A stretch of DNA of 45,771 nt from Lachnospiraceae bacterium. Lineage in GTDB: Bacteria; Bacillota; Clostridia; Lachnospirales; Lachnospiraceae. The DNA is taken from positions 1 through 45,771 of the forward strand of contig JAGAMY010000001.1 in assembly GCA_017624495.1 (NCBI GenBank), given 5' to 3'. Positions 23,862 through 33,786 of this stretch are shown in pieces. The notes under the pieces were generated by a model. The model searched no databases, was not told the origin of the DNA, and worked only from the letters and a program-made list of their open reading frames with translations. Made by a program: the position numbers and the translations under genes. Position 1 is the first letter of the stretch; each line of letters opens with the position of its first letter.

Positions 23862-25958
23862 TTATTCTGTTCTGCCCGGAACATCTTTGATGGAGAAACT
23901 AATACGTCCCATCTTATCTTTACCCATGCAGATAACAGTTACTTTGTCGCCTAATGTAAGGACATCTTCTACCCGGTTAATTCTTTCCTTGGAAATCTTG
24001 GAAATGTGTACCATTCCTTCTTTTCCAGGTGCAAATTCAATAAATGCACCGAATTCTTTTATGCTGATAACTTTTCCGGTAAAAATCTGTCCCTCTTCAA
24101 AGTCAGTTGTGATGATTCGAATCATATCTACAGCCTGTGCCATACGTTCTGCATCTGTACCACATACAGAAACTGCTCCATCGTCTGTAATATCTATCTT
24201 CACACCTGTACGATCAATGATTTCATTAATCGTTTTACCACGCTGACCAACAACATCCCCAATTTTTGCCGGATCAATGGTAATCTGAACAATCTTTGGA
24301 GCGTATTTTCCAACTTCTTCTCTTGGAGCAGAAATTGCTTTGGACATACACTCATCCATAATGAAGAATCTTGCTTCTCTTGTTCTTCTGATTGCTTCTT
24401 CTACGATAGGTCTTGTCAATCCATGAATTTTAATATCCATCTGGATAGCTGTAATACCGTCCTTTGTACCGGTTACTTTAAAGTCCATATCACCAAAGAA
24501 ATCTTCTAAGCCCTGAATATCTGTAAGTACTAAATATTCATCATCTGTATCTCCGGTTACAAGACCACAGGAAATACCTGCAACCATCTTCTTAATCGGT
24601 ACACCGGCAGCCATAAGTGCCATACAGGAGGCACAAGTAGATGCCATGGATGTAGAACCGTTAGATTCAAAGGTTTCGGATACTGCACGAATGGTATATG
24701 GGAATTCTTCTACAGTAGGAAGCACTGGAATCAATGCTCTTTCTGCTAAAGCTCCATGTCCGATTTCACGACGTCCCGGTCCTCTGGATGGCTTAGTCTC
24801 ACCTACAGAGTAAGATGGGAAGTTGTAATGATGCATATAACGTTTTTCTGTTACATTTTCATCTAAACCATCGACTCTCTGTGTTTCAGAAAGTGGTGCT
24901 AATGTAACTACATCACAAATCTGTGTCTGTCCTCTGGTAAACATTGCAGAACCGTGTACTCTTGGAATCAAATCAACTTCTGCTGCTAATGGACGAATTT
25001 CATTGATTGCACGACCATCCGGACGTTTCTGATCCTTTAAAATCATTTTACGAACAGTCTTTTTCTGATACTGGTAAACAGCTTCGTCTAATACAGCTAA
25101 CCACTCTTCATTTTCAGCAAATGCTTCTTCGAATTTTGCTGTAATATTACGGATATTTTCTTCACGAATCTGTTTCATATCTGTAAACACAGCAACTTCC
25201 ATTTCCTCCGGTGTAACGATTTTTTTCATTTCGTCAAACATTTCCGTTGGAATTGCACAGCTTGTATACTCGTGTTTTGGTTTACCAACTTCTGCTACGA
25301 TTTTATCAATAAATGCGATGATTGTCTGGTTGATATCATGTGCCATGTAAATAGCTTCTAACATTTTATCTTCCGGTACTTCATTTGCTCCGGCTTCAAT
25401 CATAATAACCTTTTCTTTTGTAGAAGCTACTGTCAGCATTAAATCTCCATCATTCCATACTGCCTGAGATGGGTTAATGATAAATTCACCATCTACTAAG
25501 CCGACCTGTGTCATTGCACAAGGACCGTCAAACGGAATATCAGAAATACATGTAGAAATTGCAGAACCAAGCATTGCCTCTAATTCAGGACGACATTCAG
25601 GATCTACACTCATTACCATGTTATTTAAACTTACATCATTGCGGTAATCCTTTGGGAATAAAGGACGCATTGGACGGTCGATAACACGGGCAGTAAGAAT
25701 TGCATTTTCAGATGCTTTTCCTTCTCTTTTATTAAATCCACCCGGAATTTTGCCTACTGCATATAATTTTTCTTCAAATTCTACACTTAATGGGAAAAAG
25801 TCAATACCATCTCTTGGCTTGTCTGATGCTGTTGCTGTGGACAATACTGTTGTCTCACCATAGTGCATTAATGCACATCCATTTGCCTGCTTACCTACTC
25901 TGTCAATATCAACAGTCAGTGTTCTTCCGGCAAGCTCCATTGAAAAACTCTTGTACAT
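23862..25958 (-). CDS. pnp: Polyribonucleotide nucleotidyltransferase (PNPase)
   Basis: Phosphorolytic 3'-5' exoribonuclease that degrades mRNA and can add tails; 698 residues, standard length. Two RNase PH-like domains (GETTVLSTATASDKPRDGIDFFPL; IPRVHGSAMFTRGQTQICDVVTL), the catalytic-core segment PYTIRAVSETFESNGSTSMA, a KH domain (about 555-615, IGDVVGQRGKTINEII), and a C-terminal S1 domain (GKVISIKEFGAFIEFAPG). ATG 25958 has AAGGAG 8 bases upstream; the longer frame runs back into the leader hairpin. It follows rpsO as in most bacteria. Confidence 0.97.
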   Translation of the reverse strand: MYKSFSMELAGRTLTVDIDRVGKQANGCALMHYGETTVLSTATASDKPRDGIDFFPLSVEFEEKLYAVGKIPGGFNKREGKASENAILTARVIDRPMRPLFPKDYRNDVSLNNMVMSVDPECRPELEAMLGSAISTCISDIPFDGPCAMTQVGLVDGEFIINPSQAVWNDGDLMLTVASTKEKVIMIEAGANEVPEDKMLEAIYMAHDINQTIIAFIDKIVAEVGKPKHEYTSCAIPTEMFDEMKKIVTPEEMEVAVFTDMKQIREENIRNITAKFEEAFAENEEWLAVLDEAVYQYQKKTVRKMILKDQKRPDGRAINEIRPLAAEVDLIPRVHGSAMFTRGQTQICDVVTLAPLSETQRVDGLDENVTEKRYMHHYNFPSYSVGETKPSRGPGRREIGHGALAERALIPVLPTVEEFPYTIRAVSETFESNGSTSMASTCASCMALMAAGVPIKKMVAGISCGLVTGDTDDEYLVLTDIQGLEDFFGDMDFKVTGTKDGITAIQMDIKIHGLTRPIVEEAIRRTREARFFIMDECMSKAISAPREEVGKYAPKIVQITIDPAKIGDVVGQRGKTINEIIDRTGVKIDITDDGAVSVCGTDAERMAQAVDMIRIITTDFEEGQIFTGKVISIKEFGAFIEFAPGKEGMVHISKISKERINRVEDVLTLGDKVTVICMGKDKMGRISFSIKDVPGRTE

Positions 25959-25994
25959 AATTATTCTCCTTATTTGTTGTTTTCTACCTTTGGC

Positions 25995-26108
25995 AGAAGA
26001 TTCCGAAACTACTGATATATGCATTTATTACTATCCTCACAGCAGTTGTCGGACTGCGTAAGAACATGATTCAAATACACATATCAGTGGTCTCGGTGGT
26101 CATCTTCT
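25995..26108 (-). promoter_or_regulatory. Long imperfect hairpin in the pnp leader
   Basis: The arms AGAAGAT (25995-26001)/ATCTTCT (26102-26108), CCGA/TCGG and ACTGATAT/ATATCAGT pair in register across 114 bases. The top contains a GCAGT/ACTGC hairpin (26042-26057). In E. coli the pnp leader is a double-stranded RNase III site through which PNPase represses itself. A similar role here is inferred from position and shape. Confidence 0.6.
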
Positions 26109-26120
26109 ACCGGCTACAAA

Positions 26121-26150
26121 AATAGAGCGGAAAAAAATCTCCGCTCTATT
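26121..26150 (-). terminator. Terminator or attenuator after rpsO
   Basis: 11-bp perfect stem (26121-26131 with 26140-26150), followed on the minus strand by TTTTTG. It lies 14 bases past the rpsO stop. Since pnp has no obvious separate promoter, it may be partial. Confidence 0.75.
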
Positions 26151-26163
26151 ATAATGGCTATCA

Positions 26164-26430
26164 CTATTTTCTGATTCCTAAACGCTCAATTAAAGAACGA
26201 TATCTTTCAATATCGATTTTCTTTAAGTATGCTAATAAACCTCTTCTCTGACCAACCATTTTCAGAAGACCACGTCTTGAATGATGATCCTTTGGATTAG
26301 CTTTTAAGTGCTCAGTTAACTCCTGAATTCTAGCTGTTAAGATAGCTACCTGTACTTCTGGTGAACCTGTATCTCCAGCGGTTCTACCGTACTCAGCGAT
26401 GATTGCCTGTTTCTTTTCCTTTGCGATCAT
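26164..26430 (-). CDS. rpsO: Ribosomal protein S15
   Basis: Primary 16S rRNA-binding protein of the small-subunit platform, 88 residues. [44 protein letters not shown] and [13 protein letters not shown] are standard. SD AGGAGG is 8 bases before ATG. It leads the rpsO-pnp unit. Confidence 0.97.
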   Translation of the reverse strand: MIAKEKKQAIIAEYGRTAGDTGSPEVQVAILTARIQELTEHLKANPKDHHSRRGLLKMVGQRRGLLAYLKKIDIERYRSLIERLGIRK

Positions 26431-26524
26431 GATAAATCCTCCTAATATTTTAATCGCCCAAATAACGTATGATACTCAGTAAAAGGTCGGAGTGTCCATC
26501 TACCGAATATGGGCTAAACTCATA
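26431..26524 (-). promoter_or_regulatory. Structured rpsO leader, candidate S15 autoregulatory RNA
   Basis: Minus-strand elements: GCCCA (26515-26511) can pair with TGGGC near 26454-26458, CGG/CCG closes the GTAGATGGACACT loop, and GTATGA pairs with TCATAC across the leader. S15 autoregulatory leaders of several unrelated types exist in bacteria. The class here is not identified. Confidence 0.4.
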
Positions 26525-26531
26525 CTCAAAT

Positions 26532-26560
26532 ATAATAACATAAGCCATTTGTTTTGTAAA
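26532..26560 (-). promoter_or_regulatory. Promoter of rpsO-pnp
   Basis: On the minus strand: TTTACA (26560-26555), a 17-base spacer ending in TGT, TATTAT (26537-26532). Both hexamers match consensus at 5 of 6 positions. Confidence 0.8.
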
Positions 26561-26563
26561 CAA

Positions 26564-27661
26564 TTAATTTAATAATCTTACAACACAAATTGGTGAACGG
26601 TAATATGCACTGGAAATCTTGATACCTGTTCTTGCAGAACTTGCATGTACAATCTGACCGTTACCAATGTAAATAGCTACATGGCTGATTCTTCTTCCAC
26701 TGCCATAGAAGAATAAATCTCCCGGCTGTGCTTCACTGGCACTGATTCTTGTACCACAGTTTGCCTGTGCTGCTGAAGAATGTGGTAAATAAATACCATA
26801 TTTTGCAAAGATAGATAATGTAAATCCTGAACAGTCTGCACCTCTGGTAAGGCTTGTACCACCCCATACATATGGATTGCCGACAAACTGGCATGCATAG
26901 GATACCAAATCTACTCTTACATCGGACACACCTTGTCCATATTTCACTTCTGTCATAGTCATGGCTCTCTGTAATTCATCAGAAACCGTAACATAATCTG
27001 CGCTGACATAACCTTCTTCACTATCTACGCTGACTTTTATCCAATCACCCTGATGCTCAATGACTTCTACCTGTTCACCTTCCGGCATCAAAGCTAAAAT
27101 TTCACATTCTGTATTCGGCTCCTGTCTTACACGAAGTGTCTGTGTAGTACAGGTGGCAATGGTTGACATAACCTGTGGAGCATATTCCTTTGCTTCTTTA
27201 CCGGTCATTAAAAATTCACTTTTTACATAACCTTCTACTTCACCGGACTTGATTTTTGTCCAGTCACCTTCTACGCCAAGAATTTCACATCCGGCATCAC
27301 CCGGCATCTTTCCGACAAGTTCTGCTTCTTCGCTTGCGCCTTCACGGACATTTAAGTTGCCTTCTACATGGGCAATACCAAGATTTGTATATCCGCAGAC
27401 AGTACCAGCTTTTCCTGTGGATGTAAGGGCATATTCGCCTTCTGAAATGGTTGCTCTTGCTGTAGAAACATCTATACATGCTGCTAATGCTGAAGAAACA
27501 CCTGCATTAACACTTGCGCTTGTCTCTGAACTGGATGCAATATTTTGGGAAATACCTGCACTGATACCAGCGGTAGTATTTGCACTTACCGGTTCAGAAA
27601 CTGCTGTTATCATAAATCCTACTGTTAATAAACCAATCAGTTTTAACATTCTGGACTTCAT
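26564..27661 (-). CDS. NlpC/P60 cell-wall hydrolase with two SH3b domains
   Basis: 365 residues. A signal peptide (cleavage likely after VSA, near residue 27) is followed by an alanine/serine-rich linker to about 70. Two bacterial SH3 domains follow (about 90-153 and 166-226), then an NlpC/P60 peptidase domain (about 250-365). The catalytic residues are C277 (GADCSGFTLS), H327 (ISHVAIYIG) and H339 (IVHASS). Such enzymes cut gamma-D-Glu-diamino-acid bonds in stem peptides. ATG 27661 has AGGAGG 6-7 bases upstream; an earlier in-frame start lacks one. Confidence 0.92.
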   Translation of the reverse strand: MKSRMLKLIGLLTVGFMITAVSEPVSANTTAGISAGISQNIASSSETSASVNAGVSSALAACIDVSTARATISEGEYALTSTGKAGTVCGYTNLGIAHVEGNLNVREGASEEAELVGKMPGDAGCEILGVEGDWTKIKSGEVEGYVKSEFLMTGKEAKEYAPQVMSTIATCTTQTLRVRQEPNTECEILALMPEGEQVEVIEHQGDWIKVSVDSEEGYVSADYVTVSDELQRAMTMTEVKYGQGVSDVRVDLVSYACQFVGNPYVWGGTSLTRGADCSGFTLSIFAKYGIYLPHSSAAQANCGTRISASEAQPGDLFFYGSGRRISHVAIYIGNGQIVHASSARTGIKISSAYYRSPICVVRLLN

Positions 27662-27697
27662 AAATTCCTCCTTTGGATAAGCCAATTTATCTTTTGT

Positions 27698-27726
27698 AGT
27701 ATAACAAGATTATGTCATACTGTCAA
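27698..27726 (-). promoter_or_regulatory. Promoter of the NlpC/P60 gene
   Basis: On the minus strand: TTGACA (27726-27721), a 17-base spacer ending in TGT, TATACT (27703-27698). The -35 is a perfect consensus and lies inside the last codons of ribF. Confidence 0.85.
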
Positions 27727-28660
27727 CACAGTTTTGTAACATTTGCGTAACAATTTCTTTTCCATAGGCAACATCTTTCTGCATCTGTGTTTTTAATTCC
27801 TCCAGAGAGTGGAATTTCATTTCTTTACGAACCGGTTTTAAAAATTCTACTTTTATTTCTTTTCCATAGATATCTGCATCAAAATCAAATAAATTTGTTT
27901 CTACTCCAACAGGGTTTTTGCCTTCTATAGTAGGCTTACATCCTACATTAGAAATACCGCCATAGCACTTTCCATCAATCCATGTGCGGGAAACATACAC
28001 CCCAAAAGGCGGCAGCAGCTTCTCCGGCAAAGGAACAAGATTCGCCGTAGGCATTTGCAAGGTTCTTCCGATTTTATTTCCATGGACAACAATTCCTTGT
28101 ACAAAATAGTCATATCCCAGCAAATCATTTGCTTTTTCAATATGACCGGCAAAAATTTCTTCCCGGATAAAGGTACTGCTGATGTCCCTGCCGGAATCCT
28201 GTACCTTTTCTACCACTTCCACATCATAGCCATAGACCGGTGCAAGCTGCTGTAACAACTGATAATCCCCTTTTCTATTATGTCCAAAGCGAAAATCCGT
28301 TCCTACCACAATATCCTTTACCTGCAGACGTTTTGCAATCATTTCCACAAAAGCTTCTGCTTCCATATGCATAATTTCCGGTGTAAATGGACACTCTATC
28401 AGATAATCGATGCCATGCTGTTCAAAAAGATGCATTTTTTCATCATTTGTGGTCAGCACTTTGGTCTCATAGGCTTCCTCTACCTGCTGCTTTGGTGGAA
28501 TATCAAAGGTAAAAATCACGGTCTTCAACCCCTGTTTTCTTTTGGCGGCAAGATAATTCATCAAACATTCATGTCCTCTATGTATACCGTCAAATTTCCC
28601 TAAAGAAATCACGGTTGGCTCTGTAATCTGAAACTCTGTTGTGTTTTTGATATATTTCAT
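27710..28660 (-). CDS. ribF: Bifunctional riboflavin kinase/FAD synthetase
   Basis: Makes FMN from riboflavin and FAD from FMN, 316 residues. The N-terminal adenylyltransferase domain has SLGKFDGIHRGH (about 20-31) and SSTFIREEI. The C-terminal flavokinase domain has GNKIGRTLQMPTANLVP and GVYVSRTWIDGK. It is the last gene of the nusA-infB operon, 15 bases after truB, an arrangement common in Firmicutes. No FMN riboswitch is expected or seen here because it is internal to the operon. Confidence 0.94.
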   Translation of the reverse strand: MKYIKNTTEFQITEPTVISLGKFDGIHRGHECLMNYLAAKRKQGLKTVIFTFDIPPKQQVEEAYETKVLTTNDEKMHLFEQHGIDYLIECPFTPEIMHMEAEAFVEMIAKRLQVKDIVVGTDFRFGHNRKGDYQLLQQLAPVYGYDVEVVEKVQDSGRDISSTFIREEIFAGHIEKANDLLGYDYFVQGIVVHGNKIGRTLQMPTANLVPLPEKLLPPFGVYVSRTWIDGKCYGGISNVGCKPTIEGKNPVGVETNLFDFDADIYGKEIKVEFLKPVRKEMKFHSLEELKTQMQKDVAYGKEIVTQMLQNCVDSMT

Positions 28661-28675
28661 GCTATTCGTTTCCTT

Positions 28676-29575
28676 TTACAAAAACATTTTTTCCGGCTTA
28701 CATTCTTTTTTCGATGCATTGTAGCTGAATATTCCGATAAATGTACCTTTTGCATTGTACATTCTGTAATTTTCACGATTTTTTAGTTCTTTCTGATTTA
28801 ACAAAGCGTCCGGAATCCGATTGCCATTCAAAAGAAGTTTGTCTGCTGCTCTATCTGCAGTAACTGCCGGATAAACTTCTAAAACTTTATCCACCGGAAT
28901 CAAAATATCTTCTAATTTCTGTTCGCTTCGCTCGTTAACAATATCCTCAATATCCTTTAGTTTTAAGGCATGTTCAATGGAAAAGCCCCCGGTTTTGGTA
29001 CGAAGTAGTTTTTCCATACAACCGCCACATCCTAAAGCCTCGCCAATATCCTGACAAAGTGTACGGATATATGTCCCCTTTGAACAATGTACACGGATAG
29101 AAACAAATGGCATCTCGATACTTAATATATCAATAGAAAAAATCTCTATATCCCGGGCTTTTCGTTCTACTTCAATTCCTTTTCGTGCCAAATCACAAAG
29201 CTTTTGTCCATTGACTTTTAAGGCGGAATACATCGGCGGAATCTGCTGCTGTTTCCCTACAAAACCTGAAATTATTGTAGAAATCTCCTGCTCTGTAACT
29301 TCCGGTGTTTTTGTTTCTAAAACACTTCCGCTTATATCCTGCGTATCCGTCACAATCCCTAAATGCAGTACTGCTTCATATACCTTATCTTTTTCTGTCA
29401 GGTATTCACATATCTTTGTAGCTTTGCCTATGCAGATTGGCAGTACACCTTCTGCATCCGGGTCTAATGTGCCGGTGTGTCCGATTTTTTTCTGTTTTAA
29501 AATACCACGAAGCTTAGCTACCACATCAAAAGAGGTAAAGCCAGCTTCTTTATATACATTGATAATTCCGTCCAT
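28676..29575 (-). CDS. truB: tRNA pseudouridine(55) synthase TruB
   Basis: Forms pseudouridine 55 in the T loop of tRNAs. 299 residues, beginning MDGIINVYKEAGFTSFDVV. The catalytic aspartate is in HTGTLDPDAEGVLPICIG (about residues 33-50), and CSKGTYIRTLCQDIGEALG is a second signature. The C-terminal extension resembles a PUA-like tail. SD AGGG is 6 bases upstream. It starts 8 bases after the nrnA stop. Confidence 0.95.
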   Translation of the reverse strand: MDGIINVYKEAGFTSFDVVAKLRGILKQKKIGHTGTLDPDAEGVLPICIGKATKICEYLTEKDKVYEAVLHLGIVTDTQDISGSVLETKTPEVTEQEISTIISGFVGKQQQIPPMYSALKVNGQKLCDLARKGIEVERKARDIEIFSIDILSIEMPFVSIRVHCSKGTYIRTLCQDIGEALGCGGCMEKLLRTKTGGFSIEHALKLKDIEDIVNERSEQKLEDILIPVDKVLEVYPAVTADRAADKLLLNGNRIPDALLNQKELKNRENYRMYNAKGTFIGIFSYNASKKECKPEKMFL

Positions 29576-29583
29576 TCTTTTCC

Positions 29584-30528
29584 CTACTGTTTTTCGATTT
29601 CTGTCACAATTGTGCGAATAATTTCTGTTAGTTTTCCTGTCATGGAGAATCCCGCAGCTCTTTCATGTCCTCCACCACCGAAGGTGACGGCTAATTTTGC
29701 CACATTCACCAAACCATTTGAGCGGGTGCTGACTTTATAAGAACCATCTTCGTTCTCATATAGAAAAACTGCTGTTTCTACACCTTTTGTCACACGAAGC
29801 TGATTAACAATGCCATCTAAGTGCTTTGGCAGAACATGAAATTCTTCCATATCTGCTCTGGTTACTACACTGACAATTACTTTGCCATCTGCATAAAGTT
29901 CACTGTTTAATAAGGCTTTTCCTAAAATCTGGTTTTGCTCAAAGGTCTTTGTATAAAAGGTTTCATCCACAATTTTAGAAAAATCAATGCCCATTTCCAT
30001 GAGCTTTCCAGCCGCTTCCATAGTCTTTGCAGATGTGCAGGAATACTGAAAAACACCTGTATCATGTACCATTCCGACATAAATACATTCTGCAATTTCT
30101 TTTGTGATTTTATTCTCATCTAAAAGCTCAAATATTAATTCACATGTGGAGCTGGACTTCGGAAAAATATAATTTTCATCTGCAAAACTGTCATTGCTGA
30201 TATGATGGTCGATACAAATGGTCTTATTTGCAGCTTCAAAGTATTTTGCTGCAGCACCAAGTCTGCCTGTATCTCCACAATCTAATGCAATAAACAAATC
30301 ATGGCAGACATCTTCTTCACAGGAATGAACAATTTCTGCTGCACCTGCTAAAAATTTAAAAATATTCGGAATCGGCTCAAGATATACTGTCACCTGTATC
30401 TTTGGATAATAGGTTTTGATGTAGTTATAGGCTGCTAAACAAGAGCCGACACAGTCACCATCCGGTCGTACATGACCTGCAATGGCAACTGTTTTTACTC
30501 CTGTAAGCTGTGAATCTAAGTTATGCAT
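29584..30528 (-). CDS. nrnA: DHH/DHHA1 bifunctional oligoribonuclease / PAP phosphatase
   Basis: NrnA-type phosphoesterase that degrades nanoRNAs and dephosphorylates 3'-phosphoadenosine 5'-phosphate. 314 residues. DHH-family motifs: GHVRPDGDCVGS (about 18-29), FIALDCGDTGRLG and CIDHHISNDSF. The C-terminal DHHA1 motif is FGGGGHERAAGFSM. It starts 3 bases after rbfA, whose stop region carries the SD. Its position between rbfA and truB matches other Firmicutes. Confidence 0.92.
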   Translation of the reverse strand: MHNLDSQLTGVKTVAIAGHVRPDGDCVGSCLAAYNYIKTYYPKIQVTVYLEPIPNIFKFLAGAAEIVHSCEEDVCHDLFIALDCGDTGRLGAAAKYFEAANKTICIDHHISNDSFADENYIFPKSSSTCELIFELLDENKITKEIAECIYVGMVHDTGVFQYSCTSAKTMEAAGKLMEMGIDFSKIVDETFYTKTFEQNQILGKALLNSELYADGKVIVSVVTRADMEEFHVLPKHLDGIVNQLRVTKGVETAVFLYENEDGSYKVSTRSNGLVNVAKLAVTFGGGGHERAAGFSMTGKLTEIIRTIVTEIEKQ

Positions 30529-30531
30529 ACT

Positions 30532-30909
30532 TTATTCCTCATCATCAGCTTTCTTGTCTTTACGATTTACTTCATCAATCATTTTTGACATATTTACACC
30601 ATACTCAATGGACTGGTCTAAAACAAATTTGATTTCCGGTGTGTTTCTTAAATTAATGTTTTTTGCCAGTTTTGTACGGATAAAACCTTCTGCACTTTTC
30701 AACCCTTTTATGGTGTCTGCCTGTGAGGCTTCATCACCTAAAACACTAATGTACGCCTTACAGGTCTTTAAATCCGGTGCAACTTCTACCGCTACAACAC
30801 TTGTCAGAGGGTTTATCCGTGGGTCTTTGATTTCTCCACGGATAATATTGCTTAATTCACGCAATACCTCTCCATTGATTCTGGTATTTTTAATACTGTT
30901 TTTTCTCAT
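30532..30909 (-). CDS. rbfA: Ribosome-binding factor A
   Basis: KH-fold factor for late 30S maturation, 125 residues. LRELSNIIRGEIKDPRINPLTSVVAVEVAPDL (seen in part as GEIKDPRINPL) and the ISVLGDEASQADTIKGL strand-helix are typical. The C-terminal tail is lysine- and acid-rich. It follows infB by 27 bases. Confidence 0.95.
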   Translation of the reverse strand: MRKNSIKNTRINGEVLRELSNIIRGEIKDPRINPLTSVVAVEVAPDLKTCKAYISVLGDEASQADTIKGLKSAEGFIRTKLAKNINLRNTPEIKFVLDQSIEYGVNMSKMIDEVNRKDKKADDEE

Positions 30910-30936
30910 ATTTTACATGCTCCATTTAGTTATAGT

Positions 30937-33771
30937 CTATCTTGGAACTTCTACCATCTTATATGCTTCAATCTGGTCAAATTCCTGAATATCATTAAAT
31001 CCATCCAAAACAAGACCACATTCATATCCGTGTTTAACTTCTTTTACATCATCCTTGAAACGTTTTAGGGATGCTAAATCACCTTCGAATATCTGTGTAC
31101 CTTCACGGCTGACACGAACTTTACATCCACGCTCAAATACACCGTCTAAGACATAGGAACCTGCAATATTACCTACGCCGGAAGCTTTAAATACCTGACG
31201 AACTTCTGCATGACCGATAACCTTTTCTTCAAAAATTGGGTCTAACATACCCTTCATGGCTGCTTCCACATCTTCAATTGCGTTGTAGATAACTTTGTAT
31301 AAACGAACATCTACGCCTTCACGCTCTGCGGTTGCTTTTGCAGTTGCATCCGGGCGGACATTAAATCCAATAATAATTGCATTTGAAGCAGATGCTAAGA
31401 TAACGTCAGATTCATTGATGGCACCTACACCACCATGAATAGTCTTAACTACAACTTCTTCATTAGACAGCTTCTCTAAACTCTGTTTTACGGCTTCTAC
31501 AGAACCCTGAACGTCTGCTTTTACAATGATGTCTAATTCCTTTACATTTCCGGACTGAATCTGGCTGAACAAATCGTCTAAAGACATCTTTGCTTTGGTT
31601 TCTTCTAACAGTCTTTCTTTTCCTTCGGAAATGAATGTTTCTGCAAAGTTTCTTGCTTCTTTTTCTGTATCCATGGATACAAATACTTCTCCGGCATTTG
31701 GAACGCCGCTTAAACCAAGGATTTCTACAGGTGTAGAAGGTCCGGCTTCTTTTACTCTTCTGCCGTTGTCATCAATCATGGCACGAACTTTACCATAGCA
31801 GCTTCCGCAGGCAATTGGCTCACCTACTTTTAATGTACCTTTCTGTACAAGGATAGTTGCTACTGCACCACGACCTTTATCTAACTGTGCTTCGATAACA
31901 AGACCTCTTGCGTTACGGTTTGGATTTGCTTTTAACTCTAATACTTCTGCTGTTAAAAGAATCATTTCTAATAAGTTGTCAATACCTTCGTGTGTACGGG
32001 CTGATACAGGACAGAAAATGGTACTTCCACCCCAGTCTTCCGGAATAAGCTGATGCTCGGAAAGCTCCTGTTTTACACGGTCAATATTCGCACTTGGTTT
32101 ATCAATTTTGTTAATTGCAACAATAATTTCAATTCCGGCTGCTTTTGCATGGTTAATAGCCTCTACCGTCTGTGGCATTACACCATCATCTGCAGCAACA
32201 ACTAAAATAGCAATATCTGTAGAATTTGCACCACGCATACGCATTGCTGTAAATGCTTCATGTCCGGGTGTATCTAAGAAAGTAATATTCTGGTCATTAA
32301 TGGAAACCACAGATGCACCAATATGCTGTGTAATACCACCTGCTTCACGGTCTGTAACCTTTGTGGAACGGATAGCATCTAACAGAGAGGTTTTACCATG
32401 GTCAACGTGACCCATAACACATACTACAGGTGGACGGGATACCATTGCGCTTTCTTCTTCGTCGTCCTCTTTCAACAGTTCTGCAATAACGTCAATTTTT
32501 TCTTCCGGTTCTGCAATGCAGTTAAATTCTAATGCAATTTCTTCTGCTGTATCGTAATCTACTTCCTGATTTACAGTTACCATTGTGCCTTTCATGAAAA
32601 GCTTTTTAACAATTACGGCCGCCTGTACTTTCATCTTATCAGCCAGCTCTTTGATTGTTAATTTTTCCGGTAACGTGATAGTTTTAATTACATCTTCTTC
32701 TTTTTCCTGTTTTGGCTGCTGCTGAGGCTTCTTTTTACCACCATGTTTTTCAAGATTGACAAATCTTTCCTGTTTCTTGCCTAATTTATCATGATCCTGC
32801 TTACGGTTATTGTTATTTTTACGATTTTCCGCACGTTCTCTTGTTTCTTTTCCTCTTACATCGTCTACAGCTGCAACAGCTTCTTTATTGAACTTATTAA
32901 TTTCCTGATCTAATCTGCCGCCTTTATTCTGACGATTTCCGTTGAAGCCACGATTATTTCTATCATTCTGGTTATTACCGCCCGGGCGATTATTCTGTCC
33001 ATTACTCTGATTGTTTCTGTCAAATGGTTTGCCATTTCTATCATTGTTAAATGAGCGGTTATTGTTTCTGTCTCCCTGTGAACGGTCGTTCTGGAAACGA
33101 TTGTTATTTCTGTCTCCCTGCTGGCGGTTATTATTTCTATCCCCCTGTGGACGCTCATTCTGGAAACGATTGTTATTTCTATCTCCCTGCTGACGGTTAT
33201 TATTTCTATCCCCCTGTGGACGATCATTCTGCGGACGAGCCTGCTTTGCAGGTGTCTGTGTTTTTTCTGCTACCTGTACTTTTTCTGTCTGCTGTACTTT
33301 TTCAACTGTCTGTGCTGCTGGTGTGGTCTTTACTTCTTCAGCTTTTACTACCGGCTTTTCTGCCGGTTTATCTACAGGCTTTGCTTCTGTAGCGGCAACA
33401 GCCGGCTTAGCCTGTGGTTTTGCTGCCGGTTTTTCCTGCTGTGGACGTTTCTGTGCAGGTTTTTGGGAACGTCTGTTACCCTGCTGACTGTTCTGTGGAT
33501 GAAATACAGCAGTAATGCTGTTCTTTTTCTTTGGACGCTCTGCCTGTGCTTCTGCTGTTGTTTCTTCTTTTGTATTGGTTTCTGTTTCTGATTTAACGAT
33601 TGTTTTCGTCTCCTTTTTTGCAAATTTGCCTTTTACACGTTCTACAGAGGATTCCTCTAAACCGTTTGCAGGCTTTACATCTATATTTTCTTCATTCTTT
33701 AAAAAGTTTATGATTTCTTTTGAGTCAACACTCAATTCTTTTGCAAGTTCATATACTCTGACTTTTGCCAT
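30937..33771 (-). CDS. infB: Translation initiation factor IF-2
   Basis: GTPase that brings fMet-tRNA to the ribosome; 944 residues. Domains: an N-terminal IF2_N ([20 protein letters not shown]); a long disordered linker (about 60-350) rich in Lys, Pro, Gln and Asn with tandem GDRNNNR units; a second IF2_N-like segment (about 365-425); then the G domain with GHVDHGKT (454-461), DTPGHEAF and NKID. Domains II-IV with the fMet-tRNA-binding C-terminus follow. The linker is longer than in Bacillus but typical of Lachnospiraceae. Confidence 0.97.
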   Translation of the reverse strand: MAKVRVYELAKELSVDSKEIINFLKNEENIDVKPANGLEESSVERVKGKFAKKETKTIVKSETETNTKEETTAEAQAERPKKKNSITAVFHPQNSQQGNRRSQKPAQKRPQQEKPAAKPQAKPAVAATEAKPVDKPAEKPVVKAEEVKTTPAAQTVEKVQQTEKVQVAEKTQTPAKQARPQNDRPQGDRNNNRQQGDRNNNRFQNERPQGDRNNNRQQGDRNNNRFQNDRSQGDRNNNRSFNNDRNGKPFDRNNQSNGQNNRPGGNNQNDRNNRGFNGNRQNKGGRLDQEINKFNKEAVAAVDDVRGKETRERAENRKNNNNRKQDHDKLGKKQERFVNLEKHGGKKKPQQQPKQEKEEDVIKTITLPEKLTIKELADKMKVQAAVIVKKLFMKGTMVTVNQEVDYDTAEEIALEFNCIAEPEEKIDVIAELLKEDDEEESAMVSRPPVVCVMGHVDHGKTSLLDAIRSTKVTDREAGGITQHIGASVVSINDQNITFLDTPGHEAFTAMRMRGANSTDIAILVVAADDGVMPQTVEAINHAKAAGIEIIVAINKIDKPSANIDRVKQELSEHQLIPEDWGGSTIFCPVSARTHEGIDNLLEMILLTAEVLELKANPNRNARGLVIEAQLDKGRGAVATILVQKGTLKVGEPIACGSCYGKVRAMIDDNGRRVKEAGPSTPVEILGLSGVPNAGEVFVSMDTEKEARNFAETFISEGKERLLEETKAKMSLDDLFSQIQSGNVKELDIIVKADVQGSVEAVKQSLEKLSNEEVVVKTIHGGVGAINESDVILASASNAIIIGFNVRPDATAKATAEREGVDVRLYKVIYNAIEDVEAAMKGMLDPIFEEKVIGHAEVRQVFKASGVGNIAGSYVLDGVFERGCKVRVSREGTQIFEGDLASLKRFKDDVKEVKHGYECGLVLDGFNDIQEFDQIEAYKMVEVPR
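33055..33228 (-). repeat. Tandem repeats in the infB linker
   Basis: The coding sequence for residues about 182-239 repeats GDRNNNR five times. Two near-identical 25-residue (75-bp) units alternate QQGDRNNNR and PQGDRNNNR with FQN(D/E)R. The repeats stay in frame, so they alter only linker length. Confidence 0.85.
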
Positions 33772-33786
33772 ATACTTACTCCTCCA

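Noticed and set aside
24006-24509. 167-residue plus-strand frame opposite pnp
   Set aside because: It is a cysteine- and asparagine-rich shadow of the conserved PNPase coding sequence with no SD.
27710-28675. FMN riboswitch linked to ribF
   Set aside because: ribF is internal to a long operon with 15 bases before it, so there is no space for the aptamer.
33011-33392. Regular spaced repeats suggesting a CRISPR array
   Set aside because: The repeats are in frame with infB, encode the GDRNNNR linker, and lack unique spacers.
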